Shown here piece after piece: positions 1 through 9,699 of a stretch of DNA of 64,000 nt. Position 1 is the stretch's first letter, and each line of letters opens with the position of its first letter. Both the position numbers and the translations under genes were made by a program. Below the pieces are notes generated by a model. The model was not told where the DNA came from. It did not search any database and saw only the letters and a list, made by a program, of their open reading frames with translations. The DNA lies in NCBI GenBank assembly GCA_016213945.1, contig JACQZF010000004.1, positions 1-64,000 on the forward strand. The letters run 5' to 3'. The DNA comes from Nitrospirota bacterium (lineage in GTDB: Bacteria; Nitrospirota; Thermodesulfovibrionia; UBA6902).

Positions 1-978
1 GACTATCATTCTCGTGTTAGGATTGACCTTCTTACCCTTGATTATCTCAGCCGCTTCTCTTAAGTCTTCGATCCTGCCGTTCGTGCATGAACCTACAACC
101 ACCTGATCAATGGTGATATGCGAAAGCTCTGCCGCAGGTTTTGTATTTGAAGGAAGATGCGGGCACGATACCGTCAGCGGTATCTTTGAGCAGTCATACT
201 CTCTCACATCAACATACTTTGCATCGGCATCTGATGTATAGAATTTATAATTTCTCCTGGCCCTGCCATTAACATACTCTTCAGTTATCTTATCCGGGAC
301 TATAATGCCGTTCTTTCCGCCTGCCTCGATAGCCATGTTGCACATAGTAAGCCTTCCTGACATTGAGAGCCCGCTTATCGTCTCGCCCTCAAACTCCATC
401 GCCCTGTAGAGAGCGCCGTCAACTCCTATATCACCTATGGTGTGAAGGATGAGGTCTTTGCCGCTCACCCATTTGTTCAGCTTTCCGTAATAGACAAACT
501 TCATAGACTCCGGAACCTTGAACCAGCACTCGCCTGTCGCCATGGCTGACGCGACATCTGTTGAACCGACACCTGTGGAAAATGCGCCGAGTGCGCCGTA
601 TGTGCATGTGTGGCTGTCAGCGCCTATCACAAGGTCGCCTGACGCGACTATGCCCTGCTCCGGCAGGAGTGCGTGCTCCACTCCCATCCTGCCGACTTCA
701 AAGTAAAGGTCAAGTCCGTAATCCTTTGAGAACTCCCTCAGCATCTTGCACTGCTCCGCAGCCTTGATATCTTTCTGCGGCGCAAAATGGTCAGGTATAA
801 AGGTCACCTTCCCCTTATCAAATACATTCTTCGCACCTGTCTTTTTAAACTCTGTAATTGATATGGGAGCTGTTATATCATTGGCAAGTATAAAGTCCAC
901 CTTCGCAAGGATAAGCTCTCCCGGAACAACTTTATCCTTCCCGGCATGCGCGGCAAGTATCTTTTCTGTTATAGTCAC
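1..978 (-). CDS. leuC: 3-isopropylmalate dehydratase large subunit, C-terminus cut by window edge
   Basis: Isomerises 2-isopropylmalate to 3-isopropylmalate in leucine synthesis, as the [4Fe-4S] large subunit working with LeuD. About 326 codons are visible. The reading shows the aconitase-family signatures GADSHTCTYGALGAFSTG and GSCTNGRIEDLREAA, the latter carrying the first cluster cysteine; the later cluster cysteines lie beyond base 1. The GTG at 978 is chosen because GGAGG sits 4 bases upstream and the ATG at 980 runs straight into a stop. It lies 22 bases after leuA on the same strand, so it is the distal visible gene of the ilv-leu operon; leuD and leuB probably follow outside the window. 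Truncation is due only to the window edge. Confidence 0.96.
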   Translation of the reverse strand, partial: MTITEKILAAHAGKDKVVPGELILAKVDFILANDITAPISITEFKKTGAKNVFDKGKVTFIPDHFAPQKDIKAAEQCKMLREFSKDYGLDLYFEVGRMGVEHALLPEQGIVASGDLVIGADSHTCTYGALGAFSTGVGSTDVASAMATGECWFKVPESMKFVYYGKLNKWVSGKDLILHTIGDIGVDGALYRAMEFEGETISGLSMSGRLTMCNMAIEAGGKNGIIVPDKITEEYVNGRARRNYKFYTSDADAKYVDVREYDCSKIPLTVSCPHLPSNTKPAAELSHITIDQVVVGSCTNGRIEDLREAAEIIKGKKVNPNTRMIV

Positions 979-1000
979 ATTTCCTCCGTATCTTAATGAA

Positions 1001-2518
1001 CTACTTTAACTTTTTCTTCTTTGCTTCAAGCTTGTTAAGGACATTAATATAAGCCTTTGCAGAGGCGATTATTATGTCAGTGTCAGCGCCGTGGCCGCTC
1101 ATGGATTTGCCGTCTTCTTCAAGAGAGACCATGACCTCTCCAAGTGCGTCAGTGCCTCCGGTTATGCTCTTTACCTCATACTTGAGAAGCTTGCTCTTTG
1201 TCCCCGTGATGGCGGTAATCGCCTTATACACTGCGTCAACCGGCCCGTCGCCATTCGTAGTTCTCTGTTTATCTTTGCCCCTGACCTTAAGCTTGATCAT
1301 TGCCTTTGGCTTTTCATGAAGCCCTGCGGATATCTTCATGTCAACAAGGCTGAAAACCTCCGGCACTTTTGTTACTTCATCAGATACAAGCGCCTCAATA
1401 TCCTGGTCATATATATCCTTCTTCTGGTCAGCAAGGTTCTTGAATCGTTCAAAGGTGCTGTTAAGTTCCTCATCGCTGAGAGTGAAACCAAGCTCCGCAA
1501 GCTTTGTCTTGAAGGCATGCCTTCCTGAGTGTTTGCCGAGCACAAACTTTGTCTTGTGAAAACCGACAGTCTCAGGCCTGATGATCTCATAGGTGGTCTT
1601 CTCCTTCAGAAGCCCGTCCTGATGAATGCCTGACTCATGCGCGAAGGCGTTAGCCCCCACTATCGCCTTGTTCGGCTGAACAGACATGCCTGTTATCTTT
1701 GTAACAAGCCTGCTGCTTCTCATTATCTCTTCAGTATTGATCTTCGTGTCCGCGTTATATATGTCACGCCTTGTCCTCAATGCCATGACCACCTCTTCCA
1801 TAGAGCAGTTGCCCGCTCGCTCGCCTATGCCGTTGATCGTGCATTCAATCTGCCCCGCGCCGTTGATAACAGCGGCAAGCGAATTCGCAGCAGCAAGGCC
1901 GAGGTCATTGTGGCAATGCACAGCTATGACAGCTTTATGAATATTCTTCACCTTCTGAGTTATCGTCTTTATCATCTTTCCGAACTCTTCAGGAATGGTG
2001 TAGCCTACCGTGTCGGGAATATTCACGGTCAATGCGCCGGCAGCAATGACCGCCTCTACGACATCGCATAAATATCCGATATCCGTCCTCGTTGCATCCA
2101 TAGGCGAGAACTCGACATCATCAGTAAAGCTCTTCGCATATTTGACCATCTCCACCGACCTCTTAAGCGCCTCGTCACGGTCAATGCGGAACTGGTGCTT
2201 TAGATGGATATCGGATGTTGAGTGAAAGGTATGTATCCTCTTCCTCTTTGCGTCCCTGACAGCCTCCCACGCGCGCTTGATGTCGCCCTCTTTCGCCCTT
2301 GCAAGGCTGCAAAGGATCGGCCCTTCAACCTCATCGCCTATCCTCTTTATCGCGTCAAAATCTCCTTGTGACGCTATGGCAAACCCCGCCTCAATAATAT
2401 CTACCCCGAGACGCGCAAGCTGCTTTGCGACCTGCACCTTCTCATCAACATTCATTGATGCGCCGGGAGACTGCTCGCCGTCTCTTAATGTAGTATCAAA
2501 TATCTTTATCGTTCTCAT
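1001..2518 (-). CDS. leuA: 2-isopropylmalate synthase
   Basis: Condenses acetyl-CoA with 2-ketoisovalerate, the committed step of leucine synthesis. The 505-residue length is that of bacterial LeuA. The N-terminal TIM barrel begins with FDTTLRDGEQSPG, has the metal-binding HCHNDLGLA around residue 205 and the GIGERAGN loop. The linker contains ESGIHQDGLL near residue 295, and residues from about 390 form the LeuA allosteric domain that binds leucine for feedback inhibition. The ATG at 2518 overlaps the pssA stop by four bases, implying translational coupling. Citramalate synthase is related, but the full C-terminal domain and leuC neighbour favour LeuA. Confidence 0.96.
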   Translation of the reverse strand: MRTIKIFDTTLRDGEQSPGASMNVDEKVQVAKQLARLGVDIIEAGFAIASQGDFDAIKRIGDEVEGPILCSLARAKEGDIKRAWEAVRDAKRKRIHTFHSTSDIHLKHQFRIDRDEALKRSVEMVKYAKSFTDDVEFSPMDATRTDIGYLCDVVEAVIAAGALTVNIPDTVGYTIPEEFGKMIKTITQKVKNIHKAVIAVHCHNDLGLAAANSLAAVINGAGQIECTINGIGERAGNCSMEEVVMALRTRRDIYNADTKINTEEIMRSSRLVTKITGMSVQPNKAIVGANAFAHESGIHQDGLLKEKTTYEIIRPETVGFHKTKFVLGKHSGRHAFKTKLAELGFTLSDEELNSTFERFKNLADQKKDIYDQDIEALVSDEVTKVPEVFSLVDMKISAGLHEKPKAMIKLKVRGKDKQRTTNGDGPVDAVYKAITAITGTKSKLLKYEVKSITGGTDALGEVMVSLEEDGKSMSGHGADTDIIIASAKAYINVLNKLEAKKKKLK

Positions 2519-3264
2519 TCTTCCCTGTCAACCGCCTTATTGCTTTTTGATATATTCGATCTCTTCCCCTTGCTGAGCCGGTAAAACCCTTCCAGCAAGC
2601 CCCATGCGACATAAATTGCAGAGAGGATGAACATAACGATCTCAGGGTACATAAATATAAATGCAAGCGCTGTTACAACACCGACAAGGAACCAGAAAGG
2701 GGTGCCCTGTTTTGTTGAGACCTCTTTTATTCCATGATAAGTAAATGTGCTTACCATCAGTGCGGCAAGCAAAAAAGGCAGCACCATAAGGGTGTAGCTC
2801 TTCAGCGGCGGAACACCTCCCCACATCTCTGAATGGAAAAGGATAAGCGTGGCTATCATGGTAGCGGCTCCCGGAATCGGCAGCCCTGTAAATGCCTTGC
2901 TCTCGGCAGTATCCTTCTGCACGTTATACCTCGCAAGCCTCAATGCCCCGCAGACGACATAAAAGAAACACGCGCCCCATCCAACCCGTCCAAACTCGTT
3001 CAACCCCCATCCATATATATGAACGGAAGGGGCAACACCGAATGCGATGAGGTCAGACAGAGAGTCAAGCTGAATACCGAACTTTGATGCGGTATTCGTC
3101 ATCCTTGCCACCCAGCCGTCAAGCCCGTCAAATATGACCGCCGCAAGTATCGCCCATGCGCCGTGGACATACTGGCCCTTAAAGGATGACATGATGGCAT
3201 AGAAGCCGAAGAACATCCCGAAGAGCGTGACCGTGTTTGGCAGTAAGTAGATACCTTTTCTCAT
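2515..3264 (-). CDS. pssA: CDP-diacylglycerol-serine O-phosphatidyltransferase
   Basis: Makes phosphatidylserine from CDP-diacylglycerol and L-serine at the inner membrane. The CDP-alcohol phosphatidyltransferase signature DGxxGxxAR...G...D...D is present at about residues 46-71 (DGLDGWVARMTNTASKFG, then LDSLSD), with all the acidic residues intact. The 249 residues contain several hydrophobic helices, as in the membrane-embedded type II (Bacillus-like) family rather than the E. coli peripheral enzyme. Its product is the substrate of psd, the next gene upstream. The two are separated by a 127-base gap that holds a palindromic repeat. Confidence 0.95.
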   Translation of the reverse strand: MRKGIYLLPNTVTLFGMFFGFYAIMSSFKGQYVHGAWAILAAVIFDGLDGWVARMTNTASKFGIQLDSLSDLIAFGVAPSVHIYGWGLNEFGRVGWGACFFYVVCGALRLARYNVQKDTAESKAFTGLPIPGAATMIATLILFHSEMWGGVPPLKSYTLMVLPFLLAALMVSTFTYHGIKEVSTKQGTPFWFLVGVVTALAFIFMYPEIVMFILSAIYVAWGLLEGFYRLSKGKRSNISKSNKAVDREE

Positions 3265-3286
3265 TTCAATTATATTTCCTAAAGTC

Positions 3287-3346
3287 TGTCATTCTGGCTT
3301 GTCCAGAATCTTTCTCCAAGATGATTCTGGACAAGCCAGAATGACA
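3287..3346. repeat. Paired palindromic repeat, copy A (24-bp perfect inverted arms, 12-bp spacer)
   Basis: Arms 3287-3310 and 3323-3346 are exact reverse complements over 24 bases, beginning TGTCATTCTGG. Each arm is itself a small hairpin: TTCTGG, loop CTTGT, CCAGAA. It sits between pssA and psd and would be transcribed in the operon. The same arms bracket the GIY-YIG gene at 20526-20879, so this copy looks like a gene-less derivative of that element. It is not a convincing terminator because no T tract follows. Confidence 0.93.
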
Positions 3347-3391
3347 TCACTTATTAATAATCCTTAACTCTTAACTTTCAACTTTTAATTC

Positions 3392-4027
3392 TTAACTTAT
3401 TTTTATTATTCCTAAAACCGTTTCCCCTGCCTTTACTTTATCTTTTAATTTTACTTTAATTTTCGTATTAAGTGGCAAAAAGATATCAACCCTTGAGCTG
3501 AACTTGATTATGCCGAACCTCTCGGCCTGTTTCAGGACATCCCCGGGCTTCACCCTGCATACCGCGCGCCTTGCTATAAGCCCTGCCACCTGCCTTACAA
3601 CTATATTGCCATGCACAGTATGAAAGAGCATGGTTATGTGCTCATTTGCCTTTGACGCCTCCTCGCTCCACGCTGCCATGAACCTGCCGGAATAGCGCTT
3701 TACCTCCTTCACCGTGCCGTCACAGGGAACCCTGTTTACATGTACATTGAAGGCGTTCATGAAGATGCTCACCTCGATCATCTTCTCATTCGTTATCTCA
3801 TCCTCAACTATCTCCCGTATCTGCACAACGCAGCCGTCGGCAGGGGCGATCAAGGTATTGTTATCAGCGGTAAATACCCGCTCAGGGTCTCTGAAGAAAT
3901 AGAGCATGAAGATCGTAAGGAGAAACGGGAGCGCAGCAACCCACAGCTTGCCGAAAAGCAGGGTCAGCAGAGTAATAACTGTAAAAAAAAGAATGAAGGG
4001 ATAACCTTCTTTGGCAAATTGGAACAT
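3392..4027 (-). CDS. psd: Phosphatidylserine decarboxylase proenzyme, short (PSD-A) type
   Basis: Decarboxylates phosphatidylserine to phosphatidylethanolamine; the family self-cleaves to give a pyruvoyl-capped alpha chain. Two N-terminal hydrophobic stretches (about residues 8-45) are followed by APADGCVV, FMNAFNVHVNRVPCDG and KRYSGRFMAAW, all typical of PSD-A. At the cleavage site the protein reads IIKFSSRVD, so the usual Gly-Ser is Ser177-Ser178. The ATG at 4027 is preferred over a GTG at 4048 because the upstream start lies inside a hairpin repeat and adds residues the family lacks. The gene lies between ilvC and pssA on the same strand. Confidence 0.93.
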   Translation of the reverse strand: MFQFAKEGYPFILFFTVITLLTLLFGKLWVAALPFLLTIFMLYFFRDPERVFTADNNTLIAPADGCVVQIREIVEDEITNEKMIEVSIFMNAFNVHVNRVPCDGTVKEVKRYSGRFMAAWSEEASKANEHITMLFHTVHGNIVVRQVAGLIARRAVCRVKPGDVLKQAERFGIIKFSSRVDIFLPLNTKIKVKLKDKVKAGETVLGIIKIS

Positions 4028-4040
4028 GATTGTAAAATCT

Positions 4041-4110
4041 CCCCTCACCCCTCTTTATTAAAGAGGGGAAGAAATTCCCCCTTTGTAAAAGGGGGAGTAA
4101 GGGGGATTTT
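4041..4110. repeat. Double-hairpin C-rich repeat between ilvC and psd
   Basis: Two adjacent hairpins are present: 4048-4068 (CCCCTCTTT, 3-base loop, AAAGAGGGG) and 4077-4095 (CCCCCTTT, loop GTA, AAAGGGGG). The ends, TCCCC around 4039-4044 and GGGGGATTTT at 4101-4110, can also pair with each other. It is unrelated in sequence to the TGTCATTC family. Its placement between two operon genes suggests it could affect transcript stability or partial termination; this is inferred. Confidence 0.75.
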
Positions 4111-4134
4111 TTGACTGTTGACCATTATTTCGAC

Positions 4135-5181
<1,047 letters not shown>

Positions 5182-5190
5182 CTACATAGA

Positions 5191-5676
5191 TTATTTTTTT
5201 AAGCCTTCTCTTGCTATCGCGACCTTTCCGGTACTGACGAACTCCTTTATATTGTACGGCTTCATCATCTCTACAAACGCCGAGATCTTCTTCTCATCTC
5301 CGGTTATCTCAATGGTAAATGTCTTCGGGCCTGAATCCACTATCCTTCCCCTGAATATGTCGGTTATCCTGAGCGCGTCAGGCCTGTCTCCCTTTGCCGG
5401 AGCGATCTTGATGAGCACCATCTCCCTCTCAACATGCTCGACCTCCATCAGGTCCGTGACCTTGATAACATCAATAAGCTTGTTCAGCTGCTTGGTTATC
5501 TGCTCTATTATAAGGTCATCCCCGCGTGTGATGATCGTCATGCTGGAGATATCAGGATCTATAGTCTCTCCGACAGAGAGGCTTTCAATATTGAATCCGC
5601 GGCCGCTGAAGAGTCCGGAGACCCTTGAAAGTACCCCGAACTTATTTTCTACAAGTACAGAAATAGTGTGCTTCAT
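5191..5676 (-). CDS. ilvN: Acetolactate synthase regulatory (small) subunit
   Basis: Regulatory partner of IlvB that confers valine feedback and stimulates catalysis. An N-terminal ACT domain (about residues 3-75) opens with SVLVENKFGVLSRVSGLFSG and contains RGFNIESLSVG. A second ACT-like domain extends from about 80 to 160. The 161-residue length matches the long IlvN/IlvH form. It begins 12 bases after the ilvB stop, consistent with stoichiometric co-expression. Confidence 0.96.
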   Translation of the reverse strand: MKHTISVLVENKFGVLSRVSGLFSGRGFNIESLSVGETIDPDISSMTIITRGDDLIIEQITKQLNKLIDVIKVTDLMEVEHVEREMVLIKIAPAKGDRPDALRITDIFRGRIVDSGPKTFTIEITGDEKKISAFVEMMKPYNIKEFVSTGKVAIAREGLKK

Positions 5677-5688
5677 AGTGAGCCCATC

Positions 5689-7431
5689 CTAAGCTATTTT
5701 TATTTGACTGCTGTCAAACTTCTGCTTCTTTTCCTTCTTCTCACCGAATATCATCTCATCTATGGCAGCGCCGGCCGGAACCATCGGATAGACCTTCTCA
5801 TGCCAGTCAACCACAAAGTCCATAAATACCGGCCTGTCCTTTATCTTCAATGCTTCCTTAATAACAGGCTCAACCTCATCAGGTGTTGTCGCCCTCAGCC
5901 CGACAGCGCCGTATGCCTCGGCAACCTTTACAAAGTCAGGCACAACATCAAGATTGGTATGAGAATACCTCTCGTTGAAAAAAAGTTCCTGCCACTGCCT
6001 GACCATTCCGAGATAGCGGTTGTTAAGTATCGCGACCTTGATCGGCAGTTTATTTATGACAGCGGTGGCAAGCTCCTGAATATTCATCTGGATGCTCCCG
6101 TCGCCTGCGATATCAAATACAGTCGCCTTAGGCATCGCGAACTGCGCGCCTATCGCGGCAGGAAAGCCGTATCCCATTGTGCCGAGGCCTCCTGATGAAA
6201 GCCATGTCCTGGGCTTGTCATATTTATAGAACTGCGCGGCCCACATCTGGTTCTGGCCGACCTCAGTGCATATCACCGCATCGCCTTTTGTAAGCTCATA
6301 TATTTTCTCAACGACAAACTGGGGCTTGATGATCTTATTGTCATGTTCATAGTCAAGCGGCCTCTCCATTTTCCAGATATCCACCTGCTTCAGCCATGAC
6401 TTTCTGACAGCGCCCCACTGCTCTTTTGTCTCCTTAAGGTTCTTTATTATCTCTTTGAGAACCTGCTTTATATCTCCCACTACAGGAACATCCACCCTTG
6501 TGGTCTTTCTTATTGATGTAGGGTCAATGTCTATATGCACTATCTTTGCCTTTGGAGCAAAGTCAGCTGTCCTTCCTGTCACACGGTCATCAAACCTGAC
6601 GCCTATTCCGACGATCAGGTCTGCATTCTGAACAGCCATGTTTGCGCAGTATGTGCCGTGCATGCCTAACATTCCCATTGAGAGGTTGTTAGTCCCTGGA
6701 AATCCTCCAAGCCCCATAAGCGTCACGGTTACCGGCATCTTTGTGAGCTCTGCCAGTTCCTTCAGCTCCTTTGACGCGCCGGAAAGTATAACTCCGCCGC
6801 CTGCCATTATCACAGGCCTCTTCGCCTTTGTGATCTCCTCGGCGGCCTGCTTCATCTGCCACTTGTTGCCCTCATACTTCGGGTTGTAGCTTCTGATATT
6901 CACTTCTTTAGGCCATACAAAATCGCACATGCCTGAAGTAACATCCTTCGGCAGGTCTATAAGCACAGGGCCGGGCCTTCCGGTTGAGGCGATATGAAAG
7001 GCCTCCCTTACTGTCTGGGCAAGGTCTTTCACATCTTTAACAAGATAATTATGTTTCGTACACGGCCTTGTTATTCCGACTATATCCGCTTCCTGAAACG
7101 CGTCATTGCCGATAAGCATAGTCGGCACCTGGCCTGTAAAGACCACGATAGGTATCGAGTCCATAGAGGCTGTCGCAAGGCCTGTTACCGTATTTGTCGC
7201 GCCCGGGCCTGAAGTGACGATAGCCACTCCGACCTTGCCGCTGACCCTTGCGTAACCGTCGGCAGCATGCACCGCCGCCTGCTCATGCCTCGTGAGTATG
7301 AGGTCAAGATCCTTCTCATCATAAAGAACATCAAAGATATTGAGCACCACGCCTCCGGGATAACCGAAGACATGCCTTACGCCCTCTTTCTTCAGACATT
7401 CAACCAATATTTCCGCGCCGCTCATTTTCAT
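5689..7431 (-). CDS. ilvB: Acetolactate synthase large (catalytic) subunit
   Basis: ThDP- and FAD-dependent enzyme that forms acetolactate or acetohydroxybutyrate from pyruvate (plus 2-ketobutyrate). Three domains are visible: an N-terminal pyrimidine-binding domain with the catalytic Glu in TRHEQAAVHAADGYAR (about residue 48), a central FAD-binding domain, and a C-terminal domain with the ThDP/Mg motif GDGSIQMNIQELATAVINK near residue 440. The 580-residue length is standard. There is an alternative ATG two codons in. The C-terminal tail (KKEKKQKFDSSQ) is lysine-rich and looks unstructured. It is co-transcribed with ilvN and ilvC. Confidence 0.97.
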   Translation of the reverse strand: MKMSGAEILVECLKKEGVRHVFGYPGGVVLNIFDVLYDEKDLDLILTRHEQAAVHAADGYARVSGKVGVAIVTSGPGATNTVTGLATASMDSIPIVVFTGQVPTMLIGNDAFQEADIVGITRPCTKHNYLVKDVKDLAQTVREAFHIASTGRPGPVLIDLPKDVTSGMCDFVWPKEVNIRSYNPKYEGNKWQMKQAAEEITKAKRPVIMAGGGVILSGASKELKELAELTKMPVTVTLMGLGGFPGTNNLSMGMLGMHGTYCANMAVQNADLIVGIGVRFDDRVTGRTADFAPKAKIVHIDIDPTSIRKTTRVDVPVVGDIKQVLKEIIKNLKETKEQWGAVRKSWLKQVDIWKMERPLDYEHDNKIIKPQFVVEKIYELTKGDAVICTEVGQNQMWAAQFYKYDKPRTWLSSGGLGTMGYGFPAAIGAQFAMPKATVFDIAGDGSIQMNIQELATAVINKLPIKVAILNNRYLGMVRQWQELFFNERYSHTNLDVVPDFVKVAEAYGAVGLRATTPDEVEPVIKEALKIKDRPVFMDFVVDWHEKVYPMVPAGAAIDEMIFGEKKEKKQKFDSSQIKIA

Positions 7432-7460
7432 TTGTTTTATTACCTTGATTTTGATTTTTG

Positions 7461-7537
7461 TGTCATTCCGGCTTGTCCGGAATCGTTTGTGTTAATCATA
7501 AATATTCGGAAGAGGATTCCGGACAAGCCGGAATGAC
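7461..7537. repeat. Paired palindromic repeat, copy B (ilvD-ilvB gap)
   Basis: Left arm 7461-7484 and right arm 7515-7537 are inverted complements over 23 bases around a 30-base spacer. Relative to copy A, the T in TTCTGG is C here and its partner A is G (TTCCGG...CCGGAA), so pairing is kept by a compensating change in both arms. It lies between ilvD and ilvB inside the operon. Confidence 0.9.
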
Positions 7538-7549
7538 CAAACTTACGAA

Positions 7550-9205
7550 TTAAATTTTCATTACCGCGCCGGTGCTTGCAGATGTAACATGTGAAGCATA
7601 TCTGGCAAGCCAGCCTTTGCGTATCTTGGGCTTAAAAGGCTTCAGGTTCTTGAGCCTGTTTTTTATCTCTTCATCACTAAGTTCAATGTTGATCTTTCTC
7701 TTAAAAATATCTATGGATATTACATCACCGTCTCTCACAATAGCAATAGGGCCGCCCTCCATCGCCTCAGGAGAAATATGGCCTATGCACGGCCCTCTTG
7801 TGCCTCCTGAAAAACGGCCGTCAGTTATGAGCGCTACTGAATCGCTAAGTCCCATTCCGGCGATAGCTGCGGTTGGGCTGAGCATCTCCCTCATGCCGGG
7901 GCCGCCCTTCGGCCCTTCATACCTGATAACAACCACATCTCCGGACTTTATCCTGTTTGAGAGTATAGCCTTCATGCCGTCCTCTTCCGAATTGAAGACC
8001 CTGGCCCTGCCCTCAAACTTCATCATCTTCTCACTGACAGCGGACTGTTTTACTACAGCTCCGTCAGGTGCGATATTGCCTTTCAGAACAGCTATGCCGC
8101 CCTCTTTATGATATGCCTGTGAAAAAGGCCTGATGACCTTTGCATCCATTATCTCGGCATTGTCAGCGATCTCATATGTTTTAGCGCCTGTGACCGTCAA
8201 AGTATTTTTCAGTTTGCTCTTGAGCCTCTTCATTACCGCGGGTATGCCGCCTGCAAATTCCAGGTCCTCAAGATAATCCGTTCCGCCCGGGAGCATATTG
8301 GTAAGGTGCGGCGTCTTTTTGCTTATAATGTCAAAAAGCTCAAGAGGCAGCTCAACACCTGCTTCGTGCGCTATCGCCGTGATGTGCAGAACTGTATTTG
8401 TAGAACCGCCTAATGCCATATCAACCGCTATGGCGTTCTTTATGGCATCCAGCGTCATTATCTTTTTAGGCGTTATATTCTTCTTCACCAGCTCAACTAT
8501 CCTCTCACCGCTGTGAAAAGCTATCATACGTTTTTTGGATGAGACAGCAAGGCTTGTCGCGCATCCCGCAAGGCTCATACCCATAGACTCTGTAACACAC
8601 GCCATGGTGTTGGCTGTATACATACCCTGACATGATCCGGGCCCCGGGCATGCGCACATCTCAAGGTCTCGAAGCTCTGCATCATCTATAAGGCCTTTTT
8701 TGTATTTTCCTACAGCCTCGAAAGTATCATTGACCATTGAGAGCCTTTTGCCTCTCAGGTTCCCTGAATACATCGGCCCCGCGGTCACAACAATAGAAGG
8801 AATATTCAGACGGGCAGCTGCCATTAGCATTCCTGGAGTTATTTTGTCGCAATTTGTCAGTAACACCAGCCCGTCCAGCTGATGCGCCTCTGCCACGGTC
8901 TCAACCATATCCGCGATAAGCTCTCTGGAAGGAAGGCTGTAGTGCATGCCGCTGTGCCCCATCGCGATGCCGTCGCATATGCCGGGTATACCGAAGAAGA
9001 AAGGATAACCTCCGCCTGTGTGTACGCCCTTTTCAATGAACCTCTCAAGGTCGCGCATGCCTGCGTGCCCGGGGATAATGTCGGTGAAGCTTGTCGCGAC
9101 ACCGATAAAAGGCTTCTTCATCTCTGAACGCGGAAGCCCTGTAGCATGCAGTAATGCCCTGTGCGGGGCCCTTTCCAATCCTTTTTTTATCTTATCGCTC
9201 TTCAT
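7550..9205 (-). CDS. ilvD: Dihydroxy-acid dehydratase
   Basis: Dehydrates the 2,3-dihydroxy acids to 2-ketoisovalerate and 2-keto-3-methylvalerate using an iron-sulfur cluster. The family cysteines are seen in [11 protein letters not shown] (about residue 120) and [18 protein letters not shown] (about residues 187-204). The C-terminal signature is [12 protein letters not shown]. The 551-residue length is typical. It is the first gene of the ilv-psd-pssA-leu operon here. The 123 bases upstream show no recognisable T-box, leucine-rich leader peptide or attenuator. Confidence 0.96.
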   Translation of the reverse strand: MKSDKIKKGLERAPHRALLHATGLPRSEMKKPFIGVATSFTDIIPGHAGMRDLERFIEKGVHTGGGYPFFFGIPGICDGIAMGHSGMHYSLPSRELIADMVETVAEAHQLDGLVLLTNCDKITPGMLMAAARLNIPSIVVTAGPMYSGNLRGKRLSMVNDTFEAVGKYKKGLIDDAELRDLEMCACPGPGSCQGMYTANTMACVTESMGMSLAGCATSLAVSSKKRMIAFHSGERIVELVKKNITPKKIMTLDAIKNAIAVDMALGGSTNTVLHITAIAHEAGVELPLELFDIISKKTPHLTNMLPGGTDYLEDLEFAGGIPAVMKRLKSKLKNTLTVTGAKTYEIADNAEIMDAKVIRPFSQAYHKEGGIAVLKGNIAPDGAVVKQSAVSEKMMKFEGRARVFNSEEDGMKAILSNRIKSGDVVVIRYEGPKGGPGMREMLSPTAAIAGMGLSDSVALITDGRFSGGTRGPCIGHISPEAMEGGPIAIVRDGDVISIDIFKRKINIELSDEEIKNRLKNLKPFKPKIRKGWLARYASHVTSASTGAVMKI

Positions 9206-9328
9206 TTATATTATCTTCACTCAGCCATTTCAGGAGAGAGACGAATCCCGTTATGAGATTGCAGAGCCCGTTCCGTAATTGTGATGGGTATTATCGCTGC
9301 AAAAATATGATATAAAACTTTTGTTATA

Positions 9329-9544
9329 TTACTTCTTGTACTGGCTTATCATCTGCGCCATCTGGTCTTTGTACTGGAGTTTCTGCTTCTGCATCCTCTT
9401 CTTGTCGATCTCTTCTTCAACAGTAAGGTGTTTCTTCTTCTGCAGTTCATCAAGTGACAGATCCAACACCCTGTGCTCATTTTCATACTTAATAAATTCT
9501 TCACTCTCACTTCTTAAGATTTGAATTATCTCATTCTCTTTCAA
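9329..9544 (-). CDS. DUF465 (YdcH-like) small helical protein
   Basis: A 71-residue, almost entirely charged helical protein with the DUF465 layout: a short N-terminal helix, the conserved EFIKYENEHRVLD-like segment, then LQKKKHLTVEEEIDKKRMQKQKL. DUF465 proteins form small coiled-coil hairpins and their role is not established. The TTG at 9544 is the start because AAGGAGG lies 8 bases upstream and no ATG is available. It lies between ilvD and the envelope operon, with 155 bases separating it from the latter. Confidence 0.85.
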   Translation of the reverse strand: MKENEIIQILRSESEEFIKYENEHRVLDLSLDELQKKKHLTVEEEIDKKRMQKQKLQYKDQMAQMISQYKK

Positions 9545-9699
9545 TCGTAAACCCTCCTTTCGGAAATAAAGGTAAGTTGAAAAGTATCATATTTAACAAA
9601 ATAATTCAAGCTGAGCTTTGACAAAATCCCTTAGATTTCAATAGGATAAATCTCTCATTCCAATGTTTTTTAAGCGACAGACGCTTAGATGCCCGCAGC

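Noticed and set aside
3287-3346. Intrinsic terminator between psd and pssA
   Set aside because: The hairpin is strong but lacks a T tract on either strand, and identical arms occur elsewhere as a repeat.
9206-9328. Possible T-box, attenuator or tRNA upstream of ilvD
   Set aside because: No specifier hairpin, leader peptide with Leu/Ile/Val codons, terminator or tRNA arm consensus could be found.
9620-9650. TTGACA followed by TAGGAT on the plus strand
   Set aside because: It points away from both neighbouring minus-strand genes and no plus-strand gene follows; treated as chance.
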